DNA of 53,309 nt from Rhizobiaceae bacterium. Its GTDB lineage: Bacteria > Pseudomonadota > Alphaproteobacteria > Rhizobiales > Rhizobiaceae. The notes below the pieces were generated by a model. It did no database searches. It was not told the DNA's origin and was given only the letters and a program-made list of their open reading frames with translations. The position numbers were made by a program, and so were the translations under genes. The stretch is taken from assembly GCA_028281105.1 (NCBI GenBank), contig JANQKQ010000005.1, forward strand, positions 1-53,309, written 5' to 3'. Positions 1 through 7,488 of the stretch are shown here, piece after piece; within the stretch, counting starts at the first letter, position 1; each line of letters begins with the position of its first letter.

Positions 1-199
1 TGAAGCCTGACCGGCGTGGTCTAGCCGTCTGCCTCGTGTGGATGGCCACCAGCGTCGCTTGTCTAAAAATCTCCGCGCGGGGTGCTCTTTTGAGTGCCAG
101 AAATTAGCATTCGGCAGGCATTCGATTGAGCGCCCCGCAGTTTGCATCGTTCTTTGACATGACGCTGGTGCAATCGCATCGAGTGAACAGTTTCGCGCG
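1..199. other. Intergenic DNA with no recognisable gene
   Basis: This lies downstream of the minus-strand acyl-CoA ligase. Both strands carry only short open frames with arginine/cysteine-rich, non-protein-like translations, and no ribosome-binding site precedes any of them. I see no tRNA or riboswitch fold. A gene ending just left of the window cannot be excluded. Confidence 0.5.
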
Positions 200-339
200 T
201 CGGCCTGCCCCCTCTCTGTCGGCTTCGTCGACATCTCTCCCCACAGGGGAGAGAGCGGAAGCGGCACTCGCCGCGATGCGTCGGGAAGACTGAGGCGGAG
301 GCCCCACCGTTCTCCCCCCTCAAGGGGGGAGATTGGGGT
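200..339. repeat. RIME-like intergenic mosaic element with two hairpins
   Basis: Two strong palindromes sit about 70 bp apart. The first has a 9-bp perfect stem (234-242 with 246-254, loop ACA, arms TCTCTCCCC/GGGGAGAGA). The second has a 10-bp perfect stem (311-320 with 323-332, loop CA, arms TCTCCCCCCT/AGGGGGGAGA). Paired C-rich/G-rich hairpins like these, next to a gene end, are the pattern of rhizobial intergenic mosaic (RIME/ABC-type) repeats. The hairpin at 311-332 lies 8 bp beyond the ligase stop codon and could also end that transcript, although no long U-run follows it. Confidence 0.6.
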
Positions 340-2079
340 TCACCCGTCCCTCAACTCACGCCGCAGGATCTTGCCCACATTGGTCTTGGGCAGTTCCTCG
401 CGGAACTCGATCACCTTCGGACGCTTGTAGTTGGTCAGGTTCTGCGCGCACCAGGCCTTGACGTCGTCCTCGGTAAGCGCCGGGTCCGAGCGCACCACGT
501 ACAGTTTCACTACCTCGCCGGAGTGGGCGTCCTCGATGCCGATCGCGGCGGCCTCCAGAACGCCATCGTGGGAGGCGACCACCTCCTCGATCTCGTTGGG
601 ATAGACGTTGAAGCCGGAGACCAGGATCATGTCCTTCTTGCGGTCGACCAGGGTGGTGTAGCCGCGCTTGTCCATGAACCCCATGTCGCCGGAGCGGAAG
701 AACCCGTCCTTGGCCATCACCTTCGCGGTCTCGTCCGGCCGGTTCCAGTAGCCGTCCATCACCTGCGGGCCGCGAATGCAGATCTCGCCGACTTCGCCGA
801 GCGGCAGGTCCTTGCCATTGTCGTCGCGAATGGCGATCTCGGTGGACGGAATCGGCAGGCCGATGGTGCCGGAGAACTCGGTCGAATCGAACCGGTTGGA
901 CGTGGCCACGGGCGAGGTTTCCGACAGGCCGTAGCCTTCCGCGATCACGCAGCCGGTCAGCTTCTCCCAGGCTTCCGCCACCGGCTGCTGCATCGCCATG
1001 CCGCCGCCCAGCGACAGCAGCAGCGGCTCGAAGTCCAGTTTGCGGAAGTCCTCGTTGTTGAGCAGCGCGTTGAACAGGGTGTTCAGCCCCGGGAAGATGT
1101 GGAACTTGTGCTTGCCCAGCTCCTTGACGAAGGCGGGGATGTCGCGCGGGTTGGGGATCAGGATGTTGTGACCGCCCTGGTCCAGGCCGATGATCGCGCA
1201 AACGGTAAGCGCGAAGATGTGGTAGAGCGGCAGGGCGCACACATAGGTCAGGTCCTCGGGCAGCCCCTTGCCGTCGTTGACCGCCTTCAGCCACTCGCGG
1301 TTCTGCGCCGCGTTCGCCAGCACGTTTGCGTGGGTGAGCGCCGCGCCCTTCGACACCCCGGTGGTGCCGCCGGTATATTGCAGGAACGCATAGTCGGAAT
1401 GGCCCACATCGGTGGGGGTCAGCGACATACCCTGCCCGGCAGACATCGCCGTCGTATAGGGCGTATGGCCGGGCAGCGACCAGGCCGGCACCATCTTCCT
1501 GACCCGGCGCACGACGAGGTTGACGATCGCGCCCTTCAGCCCGCCCATCATGTCGCCCATGGAGGTCACCACCATGTGCTCGACCTTCGTCCTGGCGACC
1601 ACCGCCTGCAGCGTGGCGGCAAAGTTCTCCAGGATGAAGATCGCCTTGGCGCCGGAATCGTTGAGCTGGTGCTCGAGCTCGCGCGGCGTGTACAGCGGGT
1701 TGACGTTGACCACCGTGCAGCCGGCCCGCAGCACCCCGGCAAGCACTGCCGGATACTGCAGGATGTTCGGCATCATGATGGCGACCCGGTCGCCCTTCTT
1801 CAGCCCTTTCGACTGCAGCCAGGCGCCCACATGGGACGACTGCTGCAGCATGTCGGCGAAAGTGATGGTCTTACCCATGCAGGTATAGGCGGACCGGCTG
1901 GCATACTTATCGCAGCATTCCTCGATCAGCTGCGCCAGCGAGGCATGTTCCAGCTCGCCGATCTCGTGGGCGATCCCCGGCGGATAGGATTTCAGCCAGG
2001 GCTTGGCGGCCGCCTTCGGCTTGGCCGCCGTCTTCTTGCGCGCGGGTGTGGTCTTCTTCGTTTTGGGCTGGGTCGCCAT
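340..2079 (-). CDS. Long-chain fatty-acid--CoA ligase (FadD-like)
   Basis: A 579-residue AMP-forming ligase that activates a carboxylic acid to its acyl-CoA through an acyl-adenylate. The P-loop-like motif TGGTTGVSKG is at about residues 236-245. GYGLSETSP (motif II) and GFNVYPNEIEE (hinge) follow, and the catalytic lysine of TNVGK is at about 570. The ATG is preceded by a strong GGAGGAGG site. It is the last gene of a minus-strand operon, 88 bp after the BKACE gene, so it probably activates the substrate that the upstream enzymes degrade. The first ~27 residues are an odd Lys/Ala/Pro tail with KTAAKP-type repeats, resembling histone H1 or PhaF tails and not part of the ligase fold. Chain length and substrate cannot be read from sequence; a branched or terpenoid acid is inferred from context. 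Confidence 0.9.
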   Translation of the reverse strand: MATQPKTKKTTPARKKTAAKPKAAAKPWLKSYPPGIAHEIGELEHASLAQLIEECCDKYASRSAYTCMGKTITFADMLQQSSHVGAWLQSKGLKKGDRVAIMMPNILQYPAVLAGVLRAGCTVVNVNPLYTPRELEHQLNDSGAKAIFILENFAATLQAVVARTKVEHMVVTSMGDMMGGLKGAIVNLVVRRVRKMVPAWSLPGHTPYTTAMSAGQGMSLTPTDVGHSDYAFLQYTGGTTGVSKGAALTHANVLANAAQNREWLKAVNDGKGLPEDLTYVCALPLYHIFALTVCAIIGLDQGGHNILIPNPRDIPAFVKELGKHKFHIFPGLNTLFNALLNNEDFRKLDFEPLLLSLGGGMAMQQPVAEAWEKLTGCVIAEGYGLSETSPVATSNRFDSTEFSGTIGLPIPSTEIAIRDDNGKDLPLGEVGEICIRGPQVMDGYWNRPDETAKVMAKDGFFRSGDMGFMDKRGYTTLVDRKKDMILVSGFNVYPNEIEEVVASHDGVLEAAAIGIEDAHSGEVVKLYVVRSDPALTEDDVKAWCAQNLTNYKRPKVIEFREELPKTNVGKILRRELRDG

Positions 2080-2167
2080 GGGTCCTCCTCCGCGACGGCG
2101 AATTGTTGTTGGCGCGATAATCGGCGCAAATGGCGGTCAAACGCAAGGGGTTGACAGATAGGTGTGA

Positions 2168-3031
2168 TCAATCGGCCAGCGCAAGCAGGGCACGCGCTTC
2201 CGCCGGGCTTGCGATATCGCGGCCGGCCTGCCGGGCGCATCGGGCAAGGGCTTCGATCAGCGCACCGTTGCCGGGCGTCTTATCCCCGCTCGGAAGATAG
2301 AAGCTATCCTCAACGCCGGTGCGCAACATGCCGCCCAGCTCCGCCGCGCGCTGGTGAACCGGCCAGATTTCTGCGCGCCCGATCAGCGTCGCCTGCCAGT
2401 GCGCACCGTCGCGCAGATAGTCGAGCAGCAGCGCCAGCAACCGCGCGTCCGCCGGCATGCCCGACGCGACGCCCATGACGAGGTTATATTGCGCATGATC
2501 GGCCATGCCGTTGCGCACGAACATGTCGACCGAACGCACGATGCCGGTGTCGAAACACTCGAACTCCGGCAGCGCGCCCACTTCGGCCATCCCCTGCAGA
2601 TAGCCGGCGATCTTCTCTACCGAATTGTCGAACAACATCGGCGGCCAGGCCCAGGACCCGTCCGCCTTCGCCTTGAGATAGTTGAGACTGCCCGCATTGC
2701 AGGCGGCGATCTCCGGCTTCACCGCCCGCATGCAGGCGAGCGGTCCGGATATGTCCTTGCCGACCACGCCGGTGGTCTGGTTGATGATGACATCCGGACA
2801 AGCTTGGCGGATCGCGCCGACGATGTCTTCCGCCACGGCCGGCTCCCAGCTGGGCAGATGCCCCATGCCCTCGCCCTGCCGGCGGAAGTGCACATGGATG
2901 ATCGCCGCGCCCGCGTCATACGCCTCCCTGGCGGAGGCAGCGCATTCGGCCGGAGTCACCGGCACCGGATGTTGCGCCGGATTGGTGAGCACGCCGTTAA
3001 GCGCGCAGGTCAGGATAGCCTTTTCGCTCAC
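2168..3031 (-). CDS. Beta-keto acid cleavage enzyme (BKACE, DUF849)
   Basis: A 287-residue TIM-barrel enzyme of the BKACE family. Its founding member Kce condenses a beta-keto acid with acetyl-CoA and splits it into acetoacetate and a new acyl-CoA. The zinc ligands are visible as H46 and H48 in IIHVHFR, with the family E-D pair at E241-D242 (GVEDS) and the N-terminal strand ILTCALNG. The usual HLHVRD signature is altered to HVHFRRQGEG, so the substrate may be unusual. The start overlaps the stop of the acyl-CoA dehydrogenase gene by 4 bp (ATGA), which indicates translational coupling. In this operon it could release acetoacetate or acetyl units after the carboxylation step, in place of a HMG-CoA-lyase-type enzyme. 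That role is inference; the family assignment is firm. Confidence 0.87.
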   Translation of the reverse strand: MSEKAILTCALNGVLTNPAQHPVPVTPAECAASAREAYDAGAAIIHVHFRRQGEGMGHLPSWEPAVAEDIVGAIRQACPDVIINQTTGVVGKDISGPLACMRAVKPEIAACNAGSLNYLKAKADGSWAWPPMLFDNSVEKIAGYLQGMAEVGALPEFECFDTGIVRSVDMFVRNGMADHAQYNLVMGVASGMPADARLLALLLDYLRDGAHWQATLIGRAEIWPVHQRAAELGGMLRTGVEDSFYLPSGDKTPGNGALIEALARCARQAGRDIASPAEARALLALAD

Positions 3032-4209
3032 CCGGCCGCCTCATCCCTGGCGCGTCGGTTTCCGGTGCCGGGCAGCGTGCCCTCCAGCTTGCAGATGATG
3101 CCCAGCATGATTTCGTCGGCGCCGCCGCCGATCGAGGCCAGCCGCCCGTCGCGAAAGGCACGGCTGATCGGGTTGTCCCAGGTGAACCCCATCCCGCCCC
3201 AATATTGCAGGCAGGAATCGGCCACCTCTCGCGAAAGCCGTCCGCATTTCAGCTTCGCCATCGAGGCGAGCTTGGTCACGTCCTTGCCGGACACATATTG
3301 CTCGATCGCCGACCAGGTCAGCGCACGCAGCGCCTCGACCTCGGTGCGCAGTTCGGCGAGGCGGAAATGCACCACCTGATTGTCGAGAACGGGTTTGCCG
3401 AAGGTGGAGCGGGCGGAAGTGTATTCGATCGTCTTGTCGATCAACCCGTCCAGCATCTTCAGCGCATTGGTCGCCGCCCACAGCCGCTCCTCCTGGAACT
3501 GCAGCATCTGCATGACGAACCCCATCCCCTCCTGGCCGATGCGGTTCGTCTTCGGCACGCGCACCTCGTCGAAAAACAGTTGCGCGGTGTCCGAGGCATT
3601 CATGCCGATCTTCTTGATCTTCTGGCGTTCGATGCCCTTCGCATCCATGGGCACCATGATCAGCGACTTGTTCTCGTGCGCCCGGCCCTCGGACGTGTTG
3701 ACGAGCAGGCAGCACCAGTCGGCCTTCATCCCGTTGGTGATCCACATCTTGGTGCCGGAAATCACATAATCGTCGCCGTCGGCGCGCGCGGTGGTCTTGA
3801 CTGCCGCTACGTCCGACCCGCCGCCCGGCTCCGACACGCCCAGGCAGCCGACCACGTCGCCGGCGATCGCCGGAGCCAGGAACTCGCGCTTCAACTCGTC
3901 GGAACCGAACCGGTTGAGCGCCGGCGTACACATGTCGGTATGCACCCCGATCGCCATCGGCACGCCGCCACAGGTAGCCGCGCCCAGCTCCTCGGCCATC
4001 ACCATCGAGTAGGAGAAGTCGAGCCCCAGCCCGCCATGGTCGGGATCGTATTTGATGCCCAGCAGCCCCAGGTCGCCGAGCTTCTTGAAGATCTCATGGC
4101 TGGGAAACTCTTCGACCTCCTCCCATTCATCGATGTGCGGGTTGAGCTCCTCGGCGACGAACCGGGCCACGGTGGCGCGCAGTTGTTCGTGTTCGGCAGT
4201 GAACTGCAT
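3028..4209 (-). CDS. Acyl-CoA dehydrogenase, AtuD-like
   Basis: A 393-residue FAD-dependent dehydrogenase that introduces a 2,3-double bond in an acyl-CoA and passes electrons to ETF. It has the N-terminal helical domain, the mid-domain flavin-contacting segments CLGVSEPGGGSDV and MWITNG, and the C-terminal GGGADEIM with the presumed catalytic glutamate. The segment CGGVPMAIGV after the first domain resembles citronellyl-CoA dehydrogenase (AtuD) and relatives acting on branched acyl-CoAs. The ATG follows a GGAGG site. It lies 15 bp after the carboxyltransferase and overlaps the BKACE gene by 4 bp. Substrate assignment rests on recollection of family members and on context. Confidence 0.88.
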   Translation of the reverse strand: MQFTAEHEQLRATVARFVAEELNPHIDEWEEVEEFPSHEIFKKLGDLGLLGIKYDPDHGGLGLDFSYSMVMAEELGAATCGGVPMAIGVHTDMCTPALNRFGSDELKREFLAPAIAGDVVGCLGVSEPGGGSDVAAVKTTARADGDDYVISGTKMWITNGMKADWCCLLVNTSEGRAHENKSLIMVPMDAKGIERQKIKKIGMNASDTAQLFFDEVRVPKTNRIGQEGMGFVMQMLQFQEERLWAATNALKMLDGLIDKTIEYTSARSTFGKPVLDNQVVHFRLAELRTEVEALRALTWSAIEQYVSGKDVTKLASMAKLKCGRLSREVADSCLQYWGGMGFTWDNPISRAFRDGRLASIGGGADEIMLGIICKLEGTLPGTGNRRARDEAAG

Positions 4210-4224
4210 CGACGTTCCTCCCTC

Positions 4225-5871
4225 CTACATCCGCGCGATCCCGAACGCGTTGGGCTGCAACGTGCGGGCATCGCCTTCGGCGGCGATCTGCAGGCACAAA
4301 GACAACACATCTCGCGTTTCGCGCGGATCGATAATGCCGTCGTCCCACAATCTTGCGGTGCCGAACAGCGCGGTCGACTCGACCGCCATGCGATCGCGGA
4401 TCGCCTTGCCCATGCGCGCCAGCGCCGCTTCGTCGATCTCGGCGCCATCGCGCTCGTACTTGGCCCGGGTCACGTTCTCCATCACGCGGGCGGCCTGTTC
4501 GCCGCCCATCACCGCCGTCTTGGCCGACGGCCAGGCGAAGATGAAGCGCGGCGAGAACCCGCGTCCGCACATGCCGTAATTGCCGGCGCCATAGGACCCG
4601 CCGATGACGATGGTGAACTTGGGCACCCGCGCGTTGGCCACCGCCTGGATCATCTTCGAGCCGTGCTTGACCGCGCCTTCGCGCTCGGCCGCCGTGCCGA
4701 CCATGTAGCCGGTGGTGTTCTGCAGGAATACCAGTGGCGTGTTCGACTGATCGCACAACTGGATGAACTGCGCCGCCTTGGTCGAGCCCTTCGGCATGAT
4801 CGGCCCGTTGTTGGCGAGGATGCCGACCGCATGGCCGCCGATGCGAGCATGGCCGCAAACCGTTTCGCCCGAATAGCGCTGCTTGAATTCGAGAAAGCGC
4901 GAACCGTCGACGATGCGCGCGATGACCTGCTTCATGTCGCACGGCGTGCGCCCGTCGGGCGCGAACAGGCCCATCAGTTCCTCGCGGTCGAACAACGGCG
5001 GCTCACCGCCGGCATCCTCGCCGGTTTCGTCCCAGTTCAAATGGGTCATGATCGAGCGGCCGAGGTCCAAAGCCTCGGCGTCGTCCTTGGCGGTATATTC
5101 GCCCAGCCCGGTCACCCGCCCGTGCAAATCCGCACCGCCGAGCGACTCATCGTCGGCGACCTCGCCGATCGCCGCTTTCACCAGCGGCGGGCCGGCCAGG
5201 AAAATCTTCGAGCGCTCCTCGACCAGCACCACATAATCCGACAGGCCCGGCAGGTAAGCTCCACCCGCCGTCGACGACCCGTGCACGATGGCGATCTGCG
5301 GAATGCCGGCCGCCGACAGCCTCGCCTGGTTGGCGAACGAGCGCCCGCCCTCGATGAAGATCTCCGACTGATAGAGCAGGTTCGCGCCGCCGCTTTCCAC
5401 CAGGTAGACGATCGGCAGCTTGTTCTCGAACGCGATCTCGTGCGCACGCAGGCTTTTCTTCACCCCCATGGGCGCGATGGTGCCGCCCTTGATCGCCGAA
5501 TCGTTTGCGGAAACGAGGCAGCGCCTGCCTGCGATGACGCCGATGCCGATGATCGAGCCGCCGCCCATGATCGACTTGTCGCCGTCGTCGTCGTGCATCT
5601 TGTAGCCGGCGAGCTTCGACAGTTCGAGAAACGGCGTGTCCGCATCGAGCATTCGCTTCACGCGTTCGCGCGGCAGCAACTGCCCGCGCTTGTCGAAGCG
5701 TTCCTTCTTGGCGGCCGAGTTGTCGCGTACTTTTTGCTCAAGCGCGCGCACCTCGTCGAGCTTGGCGGTCATCGCCTCGGCGTTGGCGCTGAAAGCGGTG
5801 GATTTGGCGTCAACCGTGCTCGTCAGCACGGTCGCGTCTTGCTTTGGCGTGGATCTGCCGCGCGCGGCCAT
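4225..5871 (-). CDS. Acyl-CoA carboxylase carboxyltransferase (beta) subunit
   Basis: A 548-residue crotonase-fold carboxyltransferase of the methylcrotonyl-/geranyl-CoA carboxylase beta family, which transfers CO2 from carboxybiotin to an acyl-CoA. Both halves are present: an N-lobe with SIMGGGSIIGIG and LVESGGANLLYQSE, and a C-lobe with NNGPIMPKGSTKAAQFIQLC and GGSYGAGNYGMCGR. The pairing with an AtuD-like dehydrogenase favours a 3-methyl-branched enoyl-CoA substrate. No alpha subunit (biotin carboxylase plus biotin carrier) is present in the operon, although the enzyme needs one. Start choice: ATG at 5871 overlaps the upstream SDR stop by 1 bp (TGATG); a GTG one codon earlier is possible. 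Whether it is MccB, AtuC or a third type is not resolved. Confidence 0.88.
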   Translation of the reverse strand: MAARGRSTPKQDATVLTSTVDAKSTAFSANAEAMTAKLDEVRALEQKVRDNSAAKKERFDKRGQLLPRERVKRMLDADTPFLELSKLAGYKMHDDDGDKSIMGGGSIIGIGVIAGRRCLVSANDSAIKGGTIAPMGVKKSLRAHEIAFENKLPIVYLVESGGANLLYQSEIFIEGGRSFANQARLSAAGIPQIAIVHGSSTAGGAYLPGLSDYVVLVEERSKIFLAGPPLVKAAIGEVADDESLGGADLHGRVTGLGEYTAKDDAEALDLGRSIMTHLNWDETGEDAGGEPPLFDREELMGLFAPDGRTPCDMKQVIARIVDGSRFLEFKQRYSGETVCGHARIGGHAVGILANNGPIMPKGSTKAAQFIQLCDQSNTPLVFLQNTTGYMVGTAAEREGAVKHGSKMIQAVANARVPKFTIVIGGSYGAGNYGMCGRGFSPRFIFAWPSAKTAVMGGEQAARVMENVTRAKYERDGAEIDEAALARMGKAIRDRMAVESTALFGTARLWDDGIIDPRETRDVLSLCLQIAAEGDARTLQPNAFGIARM

Positions 5872-6743
5872 CACCCGCCCCCGCCGCCCAGCACCTTCGG
5901 CATGACGGCGCGATGAAAGCCATTGAAGGGCTCATTGCCTCGTCCCTCGGGCCGGGTGTAGATGCCACTGCCCAAAGGCGCGCCGCCGTCGATCGGCACG
6001 GTGACCCCGGTGACGAACGAAGCGGCCGGCGACAGCAGGAAGCACACCACCGAACTGACCTCGGCCTCCAGCCCGAGCCGGCCGAGCGCCACATGATCCT
6101 TCAGCTTCGGGATGATAGCGGTCATCGGCCCTTCATAGGTGTCGAGACCGGCCGAAGCGATCCAGCCCGGCGCGATGCAGTTGACCCGCACGCCCGCGTG
6201 CGCCCACTCGCAGGCCGCGGTCTTGGTGAGATTCACCATGCCGGCGCGCGCCGCGCCCGAATGGCCCATGCCGGGCATGCCGTTCCACATGTCGGCGGCC
6301 ATGTTGACGATGGCGCCGCCATGCTCGCTCATCCAACGGTTGAACGCCTCGCGCATCAACAGAAAGCCGCCGGTCAGATTGGTGGCCACCACGGCCTCGA
6401 AGCCCTTCTTGGAAATCTGGCCCAAGGGCGAGGGAAACTGTCCGCCGGCATTGTTCACCAGACCATCGATGCGGCCGCGGCGCGAGACCACACCGTCGAC
6501 GGCGTCGGCGACCTGCGCCTCGTCGCGGATATCGAGGGAAATCATGTCGGCCGTTCCGCCGTCCTCGGTGATCTCGCCAACCACAGATTCAAGCTTGTCG
6601 CGCTTGCGGCCGACCAGCACCACCGTGGCGCCAAGACTGGCCAGCTCATGGGCGATACAACGGCCGATGCCGCTGCCTCCGCCGGTGACGATATGCACCT
6701 GGCCGGCGAACAGATCGGCGCGAAAGACGCTGTTGTAGCCCAT
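5871..6743 (-). CDS. SDR oxidoreductase, AtuB/AtuG- or PECR-like
   Basis: A 290-residue classical short-chain dehydrogenase with the nucleotide motif TGGGSGIG at residues 20-27 and NNAGG in the middle. The usual YxxxK active-site motif is missing; its position reads HSGAARAG. This is the arrangement of enoyl-CoA reductase-type SDRs (PECR/DECR group) and, as I recall, of the citronellol-pathway SDRs AtuB and AtuG. It is therefore probably an NAD(P)-dependent enzyme acting on an enoyl-CoA or terpenoid intermediate and not a simple alcohol dehydrogenase. It is first in the five-gene minus-strand operon. The ~30-residue C-terminal tail ends in poly-glycine (VLGGGGG). Confidence 0.85.
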   Translation of the reverse strand: MGYNSVFRADLFAGQVHIVTGGGSGIGRCIAHELASLGATVVLVGRKRDKLESVVGEITEDGGTADMISLDIRDEAQVADAVDGVVSRRGRIDGLVNNAGGQFPSPLGQISKKGFEAVVATNLTGGFLLMREAFNRWMSEHGGAIVNMAADMWNGMPGMGHSGAARAGMVNLTKTAACEWAHAGVRVNCIAPGWIASAGLDTYEGPMTAIIPKLKDHVALGRLGLEAEVSSVVCFLLSPAASFVTGVTVPIDGGAPLGSGIYTRPEGRGNEPFNGFHRAVMPKVLGGGGG

Positions 6744-6843
6744 TGGATATCCCGCTCACCACCGACAGATCGACGATCGGCACCGGCGAAAAACCTCGCA
6801 TGGCATTCCGTTTACGTCAACGTAGGCAACATTCCGCACAGCA

Positions 6844-6914
6844 CCGGCCCACTCCCCCTCCCAACCACCACGGCAGTATCCTCGAGAGGGTGGTTGGGAG
6901 GGGGAGTGGGCCGG
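6844..6914. repeat. Perfect 26-bp inverted repeat (palindromic element)
   Basis: The left arm (6844-6869) and right arm (6889-6914) are exact reverse complements over 26 bp, around a 19-bp loop. The left arm is very C-rich (CCACTCCCCCTCCCAACCAC). It lies 22 bp beyond the stop of the XRE regulator gene, so it can serve as that transcript's terminator hairpin and separates the regulator from the SDR operon. Identical long arms without a U-tract look more like a mobile palindromic repeat than a plain intrinsic terminator. Confidence 0.85.
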
Positions 6915-6936
6915 CACCGACTAAACTTATAGAAGC

Positions 6937-7326
6937 CTACCCGTCTTCCTTGCTGGCGATCCCTTCGATGGCGCGTTCCATGTTCTCGATCGCCAGTCCC
7001 GTCTGTTCGTGCATGTCGCGGATGCGGGCCAGCTGCGCCTGCAGGATTTTCAACTCACCCGATACGGTCTCCGTGGCCGGCGCCTCGCCCAGCCCGCTCA
7101 ACAGCCACGCCGGACTGATGCCCAGGACCCCGGCGATCATGGTCAACCGGTTGGCGCGCGGCTCATCCCGGTCGTTCTCCCAGGCCTCCATGGTGACCTT
7201 CTTCACGCCGAGTCGGCGGGCGAATTGCGCGGTGGTCATGCCGTTGGCCTCGCGCGCACGCTGGATGCGCCCGCCGAGCGTATCCTCGTCGCGGCCGGTG
7301 TCGAACAGATGGGTGGAGTTGGCCAA
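6937..7326 (-). CDS. XRE-family helix-turn-helix regulator
   Basis: About 129 residues. The helix-turn-helix domain runs from GGRIQRAREANGMTTAQFAR to about residue 75, with the recognition-helix region VKKVTMEAWENDRDEPRAN typical of XRE/Cro proteins. A C-terminal heptad-like segment (LKILQAQLARIRDMHEQTGL) may dimerise. Start choice: a TTG at 7326 follows an AGAGAGG site with proper spacing; the ATG at 7365 would add 13 residues with a weaker site. It is isolated by repeats on both sides and lies upstream of the acyl-CoA operon on the same strand, so it may regulate that operon. The target is unknown. Confidence 0.82.
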   Translation of the reverse strand: MANSTHLFDTGRDEDTLGGRIQRAREANGMTTAQFARRLGVKKVTMEAWENDRDEPRANRLTMIAGVLGISPAWLLSGLGEAPATETVSGELKILQAQLARIRDMHEQTGLAIENMERAIEGIASKEDG

Positions 7327-7380
7327 GGTGCCTCTCTCTTGTTGCCTGTCTCTATGAACCGTCATCGGCCCTTCATACTA

Positions 7381-7466
7381 GTCATCCTCGGGCTCGACCC
7401 GAGGACCCAGGAGCGACGAGATGTGGCGTTTGATTTCTGGATCCTCGGGTCAAGCCCGAGGATGAC
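7381..7466. repeat. Inverted pair of REP-like palindromes
   Basis: Two ~30-bp units face each other (7381-7410 and 7437-7466) and match as reverse complements with two transitions. Each unit is itself a small palindrome (core TCCTCGGG, 5-nt loop, CCCGAGGA). A third copy lies at 53185-53212 next to the IS630 end, so this is a dispersed family. The pair fills the gap between the ClpP-like gene and the XRE gene and could act as a terminator or mRNA stabiliser for the former. Confidence 0.85.
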
Positions 7467-7488
7467 GGGGTCGGTGGGCCAGCGCCAA

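Noticed and set aside
523-2154. 543-codon plus-strand open frame over the acyl-CoA ligase
   Set aside because: It is antisense to a gene with complete ligase motifs and a strong ribosome-binding site.
3205-5916. 903-codon open frame on the plus strand
   Set aside because: It lies antisense to the acyl-CoA dehydrogenase and carboxyltransferase genes. The translation is rich in His, Arg, Leu and Ala with no domains, which is the usual GC-rich antisense artefact.
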